From positions 1 through 32,757 of the forward strand of contig JABMPC010000009.1 in the NCBI GenBank assembly GCA_013203905.1: 32,757 nucleotides of DNA, read 5' to 3'. Shown here one piece after another: positions 18,195-26,834 of this stretch. Both the position numbers and the translations under genes were made by a program. Positions within the stretch are counted from its first letter, which is position 1. The number at the start of each line of letters is the position of its first letter. The DNA comes from Chlorobium sp. (lineage in GTDB: Bacteria > Bacteroidota > Chlorobiia > Chlorobiales > Chlorobiaceae). The notes under the pieces are model-generated. The model was not told the origin of the DNA. It saw only the letters and a list, made by a program, of their open reading frames with translations, and did no database searches.

Positions 18195-18647
18195 TCAGTC
18201 CTGCACTTTTCCACCAGAAGAAGAAATCACTGCGGCTGTTTCAGATGCAATGCGCATGGCCGTCTCGGCTGATGCAAGCGCCTCACGCGCATCCCCCTCT
18301 CCAAAAATATCCCAGGGAAGCCGACAGCCCTCTTCATCACCATATTTCGTCAGCATCTTCTGATGAGAACCATGCCTCTCAAACAGAGGCAGAAGCTGGC
18401 CGATCATGCCGGCAACCTCGGTCGAAAGCGTTCCCTCAACCATCAGCCGCGACAGATGCTCTCCCGGCCTGTGCGTGGTCGGGGCAACGCCAAAAAGCAT
18501 CAGCACCCCTACCCCTGCATTCTCAACTGCAAGCACCGAACCCGAAACAGCTGCCCGCCAGCGCCCGCCGGCAAAATCTTGCCGGGCCTCATCAAGAAAT
18601 CCCCTCACAAGCTGAAGGCGATAGTCAACATCGTTCATGGAACCCAT
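18195..18647 (-). CDS. Hypothetical HEPN-like helical protein
   Basis: The 150-residue protein is predicted to be helical. It has the pattern of a HEPN domain: an N-terminal helix with FLDEARQDFAGGRWRAAVSG, a second with AVENAGVGVLMLFGV, a loop with HRPGEHLSRL, and a later helix around LPLFERHGSHQKMLTKYGDE. R-H-G-S-H roughly resembles the RxxxxH motif of HEPN RNases but has one residue too few between Arg and His, so catalysis is doubtful. I chose ATG 18647 because GGAGGG lies five bases before it; the longer frame from 18671 overlaps lptE and lacks a ribosome site. No nucleotidyltransferase (MNT) partner is adjacent. It follows lptE directly. Function is unknown. Confidence 0.65.
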   Translation of the reverse strand: MGSMNDVDYRLQLVRGFLDEARQDFAGGRWRAAVSGSVLAVENAGVGVLMLFGVAPTTHRPGEHLSRLMVEGTLSTEVAGMIGQLLPLFERHGSHQKMLTKYGDEEGCRLPWDIFGEGDAREALASAETAMRIASETAAVISSSGGKVQD

Positions 18648-18664
18648 GAGTCCCTCCGTTAAAT

Positions 18665-19156
18665 TCACCATCCGGATACAATCGCATCAATAATTTGATC
18701 AGCGATACGCTCCATACAGACCCGTATGGCCTCCTGCTGACCAAGATAGTCACCCACGGTGTAATCGGCAAAAGCGACAAACGACTGCGAAAACATCTGC
18801 TTTTTCTCCACCCTGTCGTCCATGGATGCTCGCACCCCTATCGTAATCCTGTTTGTGATGGCCCGTTCCGTATCAACCGAGAGCTGGCTTGAGCTATCCG
18901 ACCAGGTGGTTATGGAGCACTCCAGAAGAGCGTCCGCTCTGGCAATGGATGAGGTTATCTGTAGCGGAGTGGCGGCTTCAATTTTATTCGTCACTGCCCT
19001 GTTGAGATCATTGCCATAGCCGGATCCGCCGCCGAACACCGGAACGGCCACAGTTTTCACATACTCAGGAAGAGAGCCTCCGCTAAGACTGTAACACCCG
19101 CCAAGCGAAAGGCACAGTAGAGCCAGAGAGAGCACCCTTGATACAACAGTTTTCAC
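18665..19156 (-). CDS. lptE: LptE-family LPS-assembly outer-membrane lipoprotein
   Basis: The 163-residue protein has a lipoprotein signal (basic MKTVVSR, hydrophobic LSLALLCLSL, lipobox LGG-Cys21). The rest has the YSLSGGSLPEYVKTVAVPVF opening and the DALLECSI strand typical of LptE in Chlorobi/Bacteroidetes. LptE plugs the LptD barrel that delivers LPS to the outer leaflet. The start codon is GTG with AGGTG just upstream. It lies 13 bases after the short-chain dehydrogenase stop and just before the HEPN-like gene, so it is probably read from the same leftward transcript. Proximity to nucleotide-sugar genes fits envelope assembly. lptD is not in the window. Confidence 0.8.
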   Translation of the reverse strand: MKTVVSRVLSLALLCLSLGGCYSLSGGSLPEYVKTVAVPVFGGGSGYGNDLNRAVTNKIEAATPLQITSSIARADALLECSITTWSDSSSQLSVDTERAITNRITIGVRASMDDRVEKKQMFSQSFVAFADYTVGDYLGQQEAIRVCMERIADQIIDAIVSGW

Positions 19157-19169
19157 GGCACCTGCCCGG

Positions 19170-19994
19170 TTAATAGGTTTGACGATCTATCGTGTTGAAT
19201 ATTTTACGGAAGGGAAAGGTCAGGAGCAACCTTTTTTTTCTCATTCCACTGAGTGCTGAAAGATATATGTCTGTTTTCCCGTCGCTCCAGCCGGAAGCCA
19301 TCCGTACGGCAAGCCCGGCTGCCACAGAGGGCGGCTGTGCGAAAATATCGAGGATGGTGTTGAATGTCGCAAGCTGCTTCTGCAGTTCGGGCGTGGGGTT
19401 TTCAGCACTGACCATGGCGGTGCGCACAAGACCGGGATGCAACAGCATTACAGAGATTGGTGTATGGCGATACTCAGCGGCAACGGCGTGTGTAAAACGG
19501 GCGACAGCCGCCTTGGTTGCCCCGTAGGCGCTTATCCAGGGGGTGTTTGAACCGCTGTCTGTCCCTGAACCAGCCATATTGATAAGTTTGCCGTGCGGGT
19601 TCTCGCAGAGGAAATAACGGATGGCCGCACGACTCCCGTTGTAGGTCCCCTTGATGTTGGTGTCAATCACCCGGCCCCATGCGTCCGGGTCGCTTTCCGC
19701 AAGAGAACAAAAGGGGTCGGAAATCCCCGCATTGTTAATGAAGCAGTCAATGCGCCCGAAACGCTCAGCACTCTCTGCAACAAGCGCCTGCACTTCACCC
19801 CGAGAGAGAACATCACACACCCGGCCATGCACCGACCCTTCAGGAAAGCCCGCAACAGCTGCTTCAACATTCGTGCGGGATGATGAAGTCACCACCACCT
19901 TCGCTCCCTCGGAAACAAAGGCGTGTGCAATAGCGTTGCCAATCCCTCGCGATGAACCGGTAACAATGGCTACCTTTCCCTCAAGCCTTCCCAT
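19170..19994 (-). CDS. Short-chain dehydrogenase/reductase in the RLP cluster
   Basis: A classical SDR of 274 residues: TGSSRGIG (12-19) for the cofactor, NNAG (87-90), a serine-containing NMAGSGTDS near 139-147, and catalytic Tyr157/Lys161 in YGATK. The Ser-rich stretch after strand 2 ([10 protein letters not shown]), with no acidic residue, is more compatible with NADP(H) than NAD(H), but this is only suggestive. The C-terminal tail of about 30 residues is basic ([20 protein letters not shown]). The start overlaps the RLP stop by 14 bases and has GGAG before the ATG, so it is coupled to RLP. Substrate unknown; context suggests an aldehyde, ketone or sugar derivative from the neighbouring aldolases. 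Confidence 0.88.
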   Translation of the reverse strand: MGRLEGKVAIVTGSSRGIGNAIAHAFVSEGAKVVVTSSSRTNVEAAVAGFPEGSVHGRVCDVLSRGEVQALVAESAERFGRIDCFINNAGISDPFCSLAESDPDAWGRVIDTNIKGTYNGSRAAIRYFLCENPHGKLINMAGSGTDSGSNTPWISAYGATKAAVARFTHAVAAEYRHTPISVMLLHPGLVRTAMVSAENPTPELQKQLATFNTILDIFAQPPSVAAGLAVRMASGWSDGKTDIYLSALSGMRKKRLLLTFPFRKIFNTIDRQTY

Positions 19995-21291
19995 TATCTC
20001 CGTTTACCGGCGGAAGCATAGCCTGCAGCTCAGGCCGTCCAACCGCATATGCCTCAAGAGAAGTCCCCTGTGCAATAGCCTCCCAGGCCTGTCGGATACT
20101 GGTTGCGCCAGCTTTCGGCCCCAGCGGATGTCCGAAAATGCCCCGTCCGGGAACAAACCCGAAATCAACCGATCCTACCTTGCGATACACCGTTTCCAGC
20201 GTCAGAGCTGAGTCACTCCCGCCAGGAACAGGCAGTGAACGGCGAATATGGCCAAACTCCTGAAGACACTCGGAAATATTATCTTTCACCTCTTCCTCAG
20301 GGGTCATCATCCGGCTGCCGAATCCCGGCATAATTATGGAATCAAGCCCCGCAAGCCGCTGCAGCTTGGTCATCACCCGTGAATGAATCCCATAGTTCTC
20401 CATCCTGCTGAAAGCGGCTATGAAGGGGAAATGGCCGATCAGAGGGACTTGAGTATATTGTGCGAGCATCCTGACGGCACTCAGCCCAACCGGCAGAGCG
20501 TTGACCAGAAGCGCATTGGCGCCATTTCTGACAGCAACATCATGCTGCTCCTTCATCCGATCGACCTCATCGGTGATATTTGCCAGATAAACCTTCGGCT
20601 CGCCCGTTGCCTTTTCTGCCCTTTTTCGGGCAATTCCCAGCTGGCAAGAGCGCTCGGCAAGCGTGGACCATTCAACATCGGCCAGCATTTCGTCATCCTT
20701 GGCAATATCAAGCCCCCCCATCCAGCTCTCTTCGGCAATCTGGGCGAAATGTTCCGGACTCAGCCCGATATTAGGCTTTACCACGCCGAAAAAGATAGGA
20801 CGATCATAAGCCTGAAGAAGATCGCGGATTCCCTCGATACCGAATTTCGGTCCATCGAACTCCCGCAAATAGGACTCAGGGAAGGAGATGTCAAGAAGCT
20901 TGACAATGGGCACGCCGGGAGTGAAGAACACACCCTCCCCGCAAACCGCAGTCAGAAGGTTCGGAATTTTCGGGCCGAAATTCCGGTGCGGATGAGCAAT
21001 GGTTACCCGGCAGGCATGAATAGGGCCCTGCTGGGAATGCGTCACCGGATAACTGAGATGCTCTCTCTCCGCAAGAATCTGAAGATCAATCACCTTTGCG
21101 CCGAATCGCACACGGAAATCCTCATCATACCCTATGCGGCTCCACTGTGCCGTCGACTGCTCACTGCAGAAATGCGCCAGTGCGGTTTCAATCTCACCCA
21201 CACACTCCACATAATACTCCAGCGTCAGGTAATCAGCCATCTCAAGCTGCTCTCTGGAGGCAAAAAACCCCTTGACATCCGTTGTGTTCAT
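19981..21291 (-). CDS. RuBisCO-like protein, form IV (photosynthetic type)
   Basis: The 436 residues match the Chlorobium tepidum RLP from memory nearly block by block ([54 protein letters not shown]). The catalytic-site lysine block is [10 protein letters not shown]: Lys198, Asp200 and Glu201 equal the carbamylated Lys and metal ligands of RuBisCO. Lys172 (VVKPN) is kept, but the next lysine of KPK is Asn174. The loop-6 motif GKLEG is replaced by FGSRM (324-328), and the HRAMHA block by HFPFI. It therefore cannot be a normal CO2-fixing RuBisCO and should be an enolase- or isomerase-type enzyme. In C. tepidum, loss of RLP disturbs sulfur oxidation and causes a stress phenotype. No ribosome site is visible; a strong hairpin precedes the start. 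Confidence 0.96.
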   Translation of the reverse strand: MNTTDVKGFFASREQLEMADYLTLEYYVECVGEIETALAHFCSEQSTAQWSRIGYDEDFRVRFGAKVIDLQILAEREHLSYPVTHSQQGPIHACRVTIAHPHRNFGPKIPNLLTAVCGEGVFFTPGVPIVKLLDISFPESYLREFDGPKFGIEGIRDLLQAYDRPIFFGVVKPNIGLSPEHFAQIAEESWMGGLDIAKDDEMLADVEWSTLAERSCQLGIARKRAEKATGEPKVYLANITDEVDRMKEQHDVAVRNGANALLVNALPVGLSAVRMLAQYTQVPLIGHFPFIAAFSRMENYGIHSRVMTKLQRLAGLDSIIMPGFGSRMMTPEEEVKDNISECLQEFGHIRRSLPVPGGSDSALTLETVYRKVGSVDFGFVPGRGIFGHPLGPKAGATSIRQAWEAIAQGTSLEAYAVGRPELQAMLPPVNGDNGKA

Positions 21292-21309
21292 AAAACAGTA
21301 TCATCGCCC

Positions 21310-21340
21310 CGAACAGTACCGAAACCGGACTGTTCGGGAT
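21310..21340 (-). other. Intercistronic stem-loop before the RLP gene
   Basis: The perfect 10-bp stem CCCGAACAGT/ACTGTTCGGG (21310-21319 with 21331-21340) encloses an inner 3-bp stem (CCG/CGG) with a 4-base loop and one unpaired base. On the transcribed minus strand it ends 18 bases before the RLP start and is not followed by a T-run. It is therefore more likely an mRNA processing, stability or translation-control element than a terminator. Confidence 0.6.
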
Positions 21341-21393
21341 TGGCATTAATAAAAATCACACATCCTGCCATAGGGGCAACTCTTCAGTGCACA

Positions 21394-22275
21394 TCAGCCT
21401 TCCGCTCTGATGGAGCTAAAATATTCGTATGCCTCTGAAGGATTCAGACCCTCATGCACCACTTTATTGACAGCCTTCATCATGGCCAGCGGCGCATCGC
21501 TCTGGAAAATATTGCGTCCCATGTCCACACCCGAAGCACCCTCTTCAATGGCCTTCCACGACATGGTGAGAGCCTCCTGTTCCGGTAGCTTCTTGCCGCC
21601 TGCCATCACAATCGGAACGGGACATGAGGCAACGATGGTCTCAAAATCTTCAGGCACATAATAGGTCTTCACAATCTGGGCGCCAAGCTCGGCGGAAATC
21701 CGGCAGGCAAGACGGAAGTACTTCGCATCGCGGACCATATCCTTGCCCACAGCGGTAACCGCCATGGTGGGAATACCGTAACGAAGCCCCATGTCAATCA
21801 ACCGGGTCATATTGTGGATGGAACGGGTCTCGAACTCACCACCAATAAAGACCTGAAGGGTAATGGCAGACACATTCATCCTGACTGCATCTTCAATATC
21901 AACGGCAAGCTCCTCATCGGAAAGCTCCTTGAGAATGCTCGGACCGCCGCTGCAGCGCATCACCACCGCCTTGTTCAGCGTAGGGGGCACCGTTGTGCGG
22001 AGGATGCCGCGGGTCAGCATGATTGCATCGGCGTGCGGCATGAGAGGAACAATATTCACATCAGGGCGTTCCAGGCCAGTGGTCGGCCCCTGAAAATACC
22101 CATGATCAATGGCGAACATGACCGTTTTGCCCGTATCCGGACGGAAAATCCGGGCAAGACGGTTTTTCATCCCCCAGTCCAGAGAGTGCGCTCCTTTCAG
22201 ATAGTAACCGTGGGTGTTGACCGGAATGTCGGTATAATAATCCTTGGCCTGTTTGTCCTTGTCATACTCAGCCAT
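21394..22275 (-). CDS. LsrF-like class I aldolase/thiolase (DhnA/FbaB family)
   Basis: The 293 residues align closely with enteric Lsr[21 protein letters not shown] (with Asp57), [47 protein letters not shown] (Lys203, the Schiff-base position), [11 protein letters not shown]-type (here [11 protein letters not shown]) and [15 protein letters not shown]. LsrF cleaves 3-hydroxy-2,4-pentadione-5-phosphate with CoA to DHAP and acetyl-CoA in AI-2 breakdown. No lsrK, lsrG or transporter is adjacent here, so the substrate may be a related phosphorylated diketone. It has the best ribosome site of the cluster (AGGAGG, 8 bases before ATG). Related family members include archaeal FBP aldolase and ADH synthase, so the exact reaction is uncertain. 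Confidence 0.85.
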   Translation of the reverse strand: MAEYDKDKQAKDYYTDIPVNTHGYYLKGAHSLDWGMKNRLARIFRPDTGKTVMFAIDHGYFQGPTTGLERPDVNIVPLMPHADAIMLTRGILRTTVPPTLNKAVVMRCSGGPSILKELSDEELAVDIEDAVRMNVSAITLQVFIGGEFETRSIHNMTRLIDMGLRYGIPTMAVTAVGKDMVRDAKYFRLACRISAELGAQIVKTYYVPEDFETIVASCPVPIVMAGGKKLPEQEALTMSWKAIEEGASGVDMGRNIFQSDAPLAMMKAVNKVVHEGLNPSEAYEYFSSIRAEG

Positions 22276-22334
22276 AATGCGCCCCTCCTGTTTCAGTTTG
22301 TATTGTCAATTCTCGCACACTCTCTTCTTAATGC

Positions 22335-24452
22335 TCATCGCAGAGCAGCCGCAATGTTGCCGCCATCTACTGTCGTAATTGCACCGGTCGTCCTTTTTTC
22401 AAGCGCCAGATGAACAAAGGCCTCTGCCACATCCTCAGCGCTCACCTCCAGCTGCAGGAGGTTGCCCGCCATATACTCCTTTTCACTCAACCCGCGCGCT
22501 TTTGAGCGCGCATCAATCATTTCGGCGGTCAGAAGGCCGCTGCGGATACGATCGGCATTGATACCGTTTGCACGGATGCCATCGCGTCCATGATCAAGGG
22601 CATACTGCCGCACAAGAAACATAGTTGCCGCCTTCGGCAAACCATAAGGGCCGAAATCGGGCCCGGGGTTGACCGCCTGTTTCGATACATTGAAGAGGAG
22701 TACGCCGCCGGATCCCTGAAGCTTCATGACCCTGACTGCCTCCTGAGCCATGGACTGGTGGGAAAAGAAATTCAGCTCAAAACTTTTGCGGAGAACCTCA
22801 TCGGCAACCTCACCGATACGCCCCTGCAGAGCAGCGCCAACATTGGAAACAATAGCATCCACCCCGCCAAAACGACGGCAGGCACCCTCAAACGCCGCAC
22901 GAACATCACTGCGTAAGGTCACATCGCAGGTCATTGCAAGAACCCCGCCGCCAAGCTCCTCTGCGGCCCGGTCAAGCGCATCCTGACAGAGATCAAGCAG
23001 CACAATTTCAGCACCTCTCTCCCGGAATGCCCTGGCGGTGGCAAGCCCGATGCCGCCGGCGCCGCCGCTCACCATCACAACCTTTCCGGCAAACTCACCA
23101 TGGCGGACTTTCTGCATCTTCGCCTGCTCCATCTCCCAATACTCAATAGCAAACGCTTCCGCATCCGTAATAGACACAAAAGAACCAACAGACTCAGCAT
23201 TAAGAATAGCGGTTGCGCTGGCAGCCGCAATATCAGCATTCACAGCAGCGGCACGGGCCGTTCTGCCAAGTCCGAAGAGACCCAGCCCGGGAACCAGAAC
23301 AACACGCGGAATAGAGTCAAGCATGGAAACCTCAGTGCCGGCAGCTGCTTTCCCGGCAGCAAAATAGGCTGCATACTCAGCGGCGTAGGCCTCTACTGCC
23401 TTATGAACCGAAGCCTTGAATACAGCAGGATCAGAAGCGTCCGGAGCAGGAGCCACCAGCGGCCAATGCTTTGAGCGGACAATGAAATCCGGCGTCATGG
23501 CACCCCTGCGGGAGAGCTCCCCGAGATTGGTGCGGTTAACATAATTGAGAATGTCGGGTGATGTCCGAAAGTCCAGAATGAACTGATCATAGTCCTTTGA
23601 ACCCGGAGTGCGTTCAATCACGCAGGCCCCCCTGATAATGGGAGCAGCATCCTCCACGGAAAGCAGTTCGGGTGGAAGCTGCACACACTCCACTCTCTTC
23701 TGCGGGGCTGCGGCAATACGGGACTCAAGAGCAGTCACCGCATCAATCATACGGTCATAAGCCTCCCGTGCACTCTCCCCGAAAGTAACAAGTCCATGTT
23801 TATGGAGCACCAGTCCGGCAATTGACGGGTCGTTTTCGTAAGCAGCTGCTGCTGAATTGGCCAGTTCAAGACCCGGCTTGGCGTATGGCACAGAACCGAA
23901 ACTCCCGCCTAAAGCACTGCGGCATAGCTCCTCTCCGACAGGCTGATTGGAAAGGGTAAGAAGCGCCATTGAATGGGTATGAAGAATGAAGCGATGGGGC
24001 AGAAAAGCATGAAGAAGAGTCTCTATCGACGGACTCAGCGCCTGGCTTACCATGTGATCGGTAAGATCAAAGAGATTCAGATAGAGAAAGTTTTTGAACT
24101 CCCGGGTTGAAAACAGCTTCACTTCCTCAATACTGTGTCGCTCTCCGGTTGCGTAGAGATACTGAAGTCTCTGCAGGGGGTCAATGCGTAAGGGGGTAAA
24201 ATCGTGGGAATCAACACCGGCAAGGTCAACTCCACTCGCCTTGATGAAAATCACATTCACCCGATTGCCTATAATATCACCAAGCTCGCATTTCACAGAA
24301 GTGTTGCCGCCACCATGCATCACCAGAGAGCTTTCACGACCAAGAAGTCTCGATGCATACACCACTTCCAGCAGTTCACGGGGAGTCTTCCCGTCTGTTG
24401 GTTTTCCGGCCAGTGCCGCATCAAAATCCTTGTCATTCCATAGATTCCGCAT
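22335..24452 (-). CDS. Class II aldolase / short-chain dehydrogenase fusion (rhamnulose-1-P aldolase-lactaldehyde dehydrogenase type)
   Basis: This two-domain protein has 705 residues. The N-terminal half is a class II (zinc) aldolase: HGGGNTSVK, then IETLLHAFLP, the HTH pair in ILHTHSMALL and the further His block VLHKHGLVTFGE. From about residue 450 comes an SDR: VVMVSGGAGGIGLA (near 455-468), VSNVGAA in place of NNAG, NVSKQAV and catalytic YGLPK. The architecture is that of the bifunctional RhaD/RhaW-like (YuxG) family, which cleaves L-rhamnulose-1-P to DHAP and L-lactaldehyde and oxidises the aldehyde. Nothing else of a rhamnose catabolic operon is present, and its neighbours are LsrF-like and RLP, so another 1-phospho-ketose is likely the substrate. 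It is the first gene of the leftward run. Confidence 0.88.
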   Translation of the reverse strand: MRNLWNDKDFDAALAGKPTDGKTPRELLEVVYASRLLGRESSLVMHGGGNTSVKCELGDIIGNRVNVIFIKASGVDLAGVDSHDFTPLRIDPLQRLQYLYATGERHSIEEVKLFSTREFKNFLYLNLFDLTDHMVSQALSPSIETLLHAFLPHRFILHTHSMALLTLSNQPVGEELCRSALGGSFGSVPYAKPGLELANSAAAAYENDPSIAGLVLHKHGLVTFGESAREAYDRMIDAVTALESRIAAAPQKRVECVQLPPELLSVEDAAPIIRGACVIERTPGSKDYDQFILDFRTSPDILNYVNRTNLGELSRRGAMTPDFIVRSKHWPLVAPAPDASDPAVFKASVHKAVEAYAAEYAAYFAAGKAAAGTEVSMLDSIPRVVLVPGLGLFGLGRTARAAAVNADIAAASATAILNAESVGSFVSITDAEAFAIEYWEMEQAKMQKVRHGEFAGKVVMVSGGAGGIGLATARAFRERGAEIVLLDLCQDALDRAAEELGGGVLAMTCDVTLRSDVRAAFEGACRRFGGVDAIVSNVGAALQGRIGEVADEVLRKSFELNFFSHQSMAQEAVRVMKLQGSGGVLLFNVSKQAVNPGPDFGPYGLPKAATMFLVRQYALDHGRDGIRANGINADRIRSGLLTAEMIDARSKARGLSEKEYMAGNLLQLEVSAEDVAEAFVHLALEKRTTGAITTVDGGNIAAALR

Positions 24453-24634
24453 TGTGTTATGCCATTATGACGCTCTTTTCTCAAGCGCAAATTTAAAAAA
24501 TCCGACTGCGTCCTGGTGAACGACGAGAGCAAAAAGATTTACAGCTTTTAATATACGAAATTCCATAATTCTTCTACATTACCTCTAGGCGCTGCCGAGC
24601 AACACCCATTTACCGGTATTCTGTTCAGGGCATA

Positions 24635-25162
24635 ATGAGATCAGAGAAAACGACCGAAAAAAAACTGCCGACACCCGGCGAAACAATGACGCTGGCATTC
24701 AAACTGCTTGGTCTGCGCAACCACAGCATTGCCGAACTTGAAAGGAAGCTCCTAACCAGAGGCTGCCCCGAAGAGAGCACTGCGGAGGTGTTAAGGAGAC
24801 TAAAAGAAAGAGGGGTGCTTGACGACCGTGCGTTCAGCGAAGAGTTCATCAGAGGGAGACTGAAACGCAGACCGGCGGGGACAATGAAACTTCGGGCTGA
24901 ACTCCGTAAAAAAGGGGTCCCCGACAATATCGCTGAAGAGGTGCTTAAAAGCTATAACGGCATGAAGGGGGCAATGCTTGCTGCAGAAAAGAAATTGACC
25001 GCTCTTATGCGTTTCACCCCTTCAGTGCGAAAAAAGAAGCTTGAGATCTTTCTGCGCAACCGGGGGTTTGGCTGGCAGGAAATTCAGCAGGCAACAAAGC
25101 GGCTGCAGGAAGAAATGAGCGAATACGAACCTCTTGGGGACGACACAGAGGATTACGGATGA
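24635..25162 (+). CDS. recX: Regulatory protein RecX (RecA modulator)
   Basis: RecX binds RecA filaments and restrains recombinase activity. The 175-residue, Lys/Arg-rich helical protein has three tandem three-helix RecX repeats. The first contains [20 protein letters not shown]. The second has [18 protein letters not shown] and the typical [19 protein letters not shown]. The third has [17 protein letters not shown]. The chosen ATG has AGGG close upstream; the Met at residue 18 is an alternative start nearer the conserved region. recA is not in the window. The gene ends by overlapping pyrH tail to tail by 10 bases, an overlap that allows no intergenic terminator. Confidence 0.88.
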   Translation: MRSEKTTEKKLPTPGETMTLAFKLLGLRNHSIAELERKLLTRGCPEESTAEVLRRLKERGVLDDRAFSEEFIRGRLKRRPAGTMKLRAELRKKGVPDNIAEEVLKSYNGMKGAMLAAEKKLTALMRFTPSVRKKKLEIFLRNRGFGWQEIQQATKRLQEEMSEYEPLGDDTEDYG

Positions 25163-25863
25163 ACCAGTGAGCCAACCTTTTCGCCGCTGATCAGCTTTGT
25201 CAGATTCCCCCGCTCATTCATGTTCATCACTACGATAGGCAGTACATTCTCCCGGCAGAGCGTTATGGCTGTCATGTCCATGACGCGAAGGTTCTTGCGT
25301 ATCACATCAATGTAGGATATCTGAGAAAAAAACTCCGCCCCGGGGTTTGTTTCAGGATCGGAATCATAGATACCATCAACCCGGGTTCCTTTCACAATAA
25401 CATCAGCCTCAATTTCTATGGCCCGCAGTGAAGCCGCCGTATCAGTCGTGAAATAGGGGTTACCGGTCCCAGCGCCAAAAATGACCACCCTCCCCTTTTC
25501 CAGATGCCGTATAGCCCGTCTCCGGATGAACGGCTCAGCCATCTCCTCCATTTTAATGGCAGTCTGCAGCCTTGTGTAGACACCCTGCCGTTCCAGTGCA
25601 TCCTGAAAAGCAATGGAATTAATCACGGTTGCAAGCATCCCCATGTAATCAGCCTGCACTCTGTCCATATTGCGTGCCGCATCGGAAACGCCGCGAAAAA
25701 TATTGCCTCCACCAATCACCAGAGCTATTTCAGCGCCCATTTCACGGGCCTCTTTTACCTCCTCGGCATATCGCTCCAGCATATCGCTGTTGATTCCATA
25801 CCCATCCTCTCCTGCCAGAGCCTCACCGCTGAGTTTCAGCAAGATGCGTTTGTATTGCAGCAT
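25153..25863 (-). CDS. pyrH: Uridylate kinase (UMP kinase)
   Basis: PyrH phosphorylates UMP to UDP; bacterial enzymes are hexamers of the amino-acid-kinase fold, regulated by GTP/UTP. The 236 residues show [52 protein letters not shown] and MNMNERGNL, all family hallmarks. I chose ATG 25863 because GGAGG lies eight bases before it and the family begins [13 protein letters not shown]; an ATG 15 bases earlier has no ribosome site. It follows the rpsB-tsf operon, in the common rpsB-tsf-pyrH order, but across a strong terminator. frr, the usual next gene, is replaced by the convergent recX. Confidence 0.97.
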   Translation of the reverse strand: MLQYKRILLKLSGEALAGEDGYGINSDMLERYAEEVKEAREMGAEIALVIGGGNIFRGVSDAARNMDRVQADYMGMLATVINSIAFQDALERQGVYTRLQTAIKMEEMAEPFIRRRAIRHLEKGRVVIFGAGTGNPYFTTDTAASLRAIEIEADVIVKGTRVDGIYDSDPETNPGAEFFSQISYIDVIRKNLRVMDMTAITLCRENVLPIVVMNMNERGNLTKLISGEKVGSLVHP

Positions 25864-25898
25864 AGTCGTATCCTCCATGAGAAAATATTATTGAACGA

Positions 25899-25929
25899 AA
25901 AAAAAGCCCCGATACACGGGGCTTTTTTT
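25899..25929 (-). terminator. Rho-independent terminator after tsf
   Basis: The 13-bp stem (25899-25911 with 25917-25929) has a GCCCCG/CGGGGC core and a 5-base loop. On the minus strand it continues into TTTTTTTTC. It begins two bases after the tsf stop and separates tsf from pyrH. Some read-through into pyrH is likely, since no strong pyrH promoter is evident in the 35 bases left. Confidence 0.88.
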
Positions 25930-25930
25930 C

Positions 25931-26797
25931 TTACTCTCCCAACTGATAACGGACAAACTCTCTGATCTCCACTGCAGCCTCATGCTGCTTGCGGAACTCC
26001 CCGAGAACATCCGAAACCTTCATATTATTAATCTTTATGAAGGCCTGTTCAGTAAGCACCACCTCCTGGTAGTACTTTTCAATACGGCCCTGGACAATCC
26101 GGTCAACAAACTCCTCCTTCTTGCCCTGACTAAGCGCCTGCTGGCGATAAATGTCGGACTCCTTTGCAATCAGTTCCTCTGGCACTGCCGAGCGGTCAAC
26201 AACAATCGGCGCAGCTGCAGCCACCTGCATGGCAAGGTCGCGCGCAAGTTCTCTGGCGATATCCGGCTTGGCGGAAGCTATATGGATAATGGCACCAAGC
26301 TGCGCACCCGGATGAACATAGGCTTCAACAAGACCATCAGCAGCGTCACAAAAAACAAGACGCTTCAGCTCAATCTTCTCGCCAAGCTTTCCAGTCATGG
26401 TTTTGATTGCGTCATCCACAGTCTCCCCACCGAATTCGGCAGAAAGCGTCATTTCAAGAAGAGCCTCAGGAGATGATGCACAACCCTCAAGCGCCAACTC
26501 TGCGAGCGCACCGGCAAAACCGCTAAACACCTCGCCCCGCGCAACAAAATCAGTCTCACAGTTAAGTTCAAGAATAACTCCGGCCTTTCGATCGTCCGTC
26601 ACCTTGATGCATATCATTCCCTCGCTGGCATCTTTCTCCGCTCTTTTGGCGGCAAGCGCTGCGCCTTTTTTACGCAGATACTCAACGGCTTTCTGCATAT
26701 CACCGCCTGTTTCCTCGAGGGCCTTTTTGCAGTCCATCATGCCAACGCCTGTCGTATCGCGGAGATTTTTTACATCTTTTGCTGAAATCTGACTCAT
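25931..26797 (-). CDS. tsf: Translation elongation factor Ts
   Basis: EF-Ts is the nucleotide-exchange factor that releases GDP from EF-Tu. The 288-residue protein has the N-terminal UBA-like domain ([20 protein letters not shown], about 9-28), the core TDFVAR (82-87) that contacts EF-Tu, and the C-terminal dimerisation domain. The open frame reaches 114 bases further upstream into the end of rpsB, but [13 protein letters not shown] is the family start. It lies 37 bases after rpsB in a standard rpsB-tsf pair. Confidence 0.97.
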   Translation of the reverse strand: MSQISAKDVKNLRDTTGVGMMDCKKALEETGGDMQKAVEYLRKKGAALAAKRAEKDASEGMICIKVTDDRKAGVILELNCETDFVARGEVFSGFAGALAELALEGCASSPEALLEMTLSAEFGGETVDDAIKTMTGKLGEKIELKRLVFCDAADGLVEAYVHPGAQLGAIIHIASAKPDIARELARDLAMQVAAAAPIVVDRSAVPEELIAKESDIYRQQALSQGKKEEFVDRIVQGRIEKYYQEVVLTEQAFIKINNMKVSDVLGEFRKQHEAAVEIREFVRYQLGE

Positions 26798-26834
26798 TGC
26801 TTTTTCTTTCGCTTCAGTTTTAATATGGTTACCG

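Noticed and set aside
20383-21438. Plus-strand ORF of 351 codons opposite the RLP gene
   Set aside because: The RLP on the other strand is unambiguous. The translation shows no family motif.
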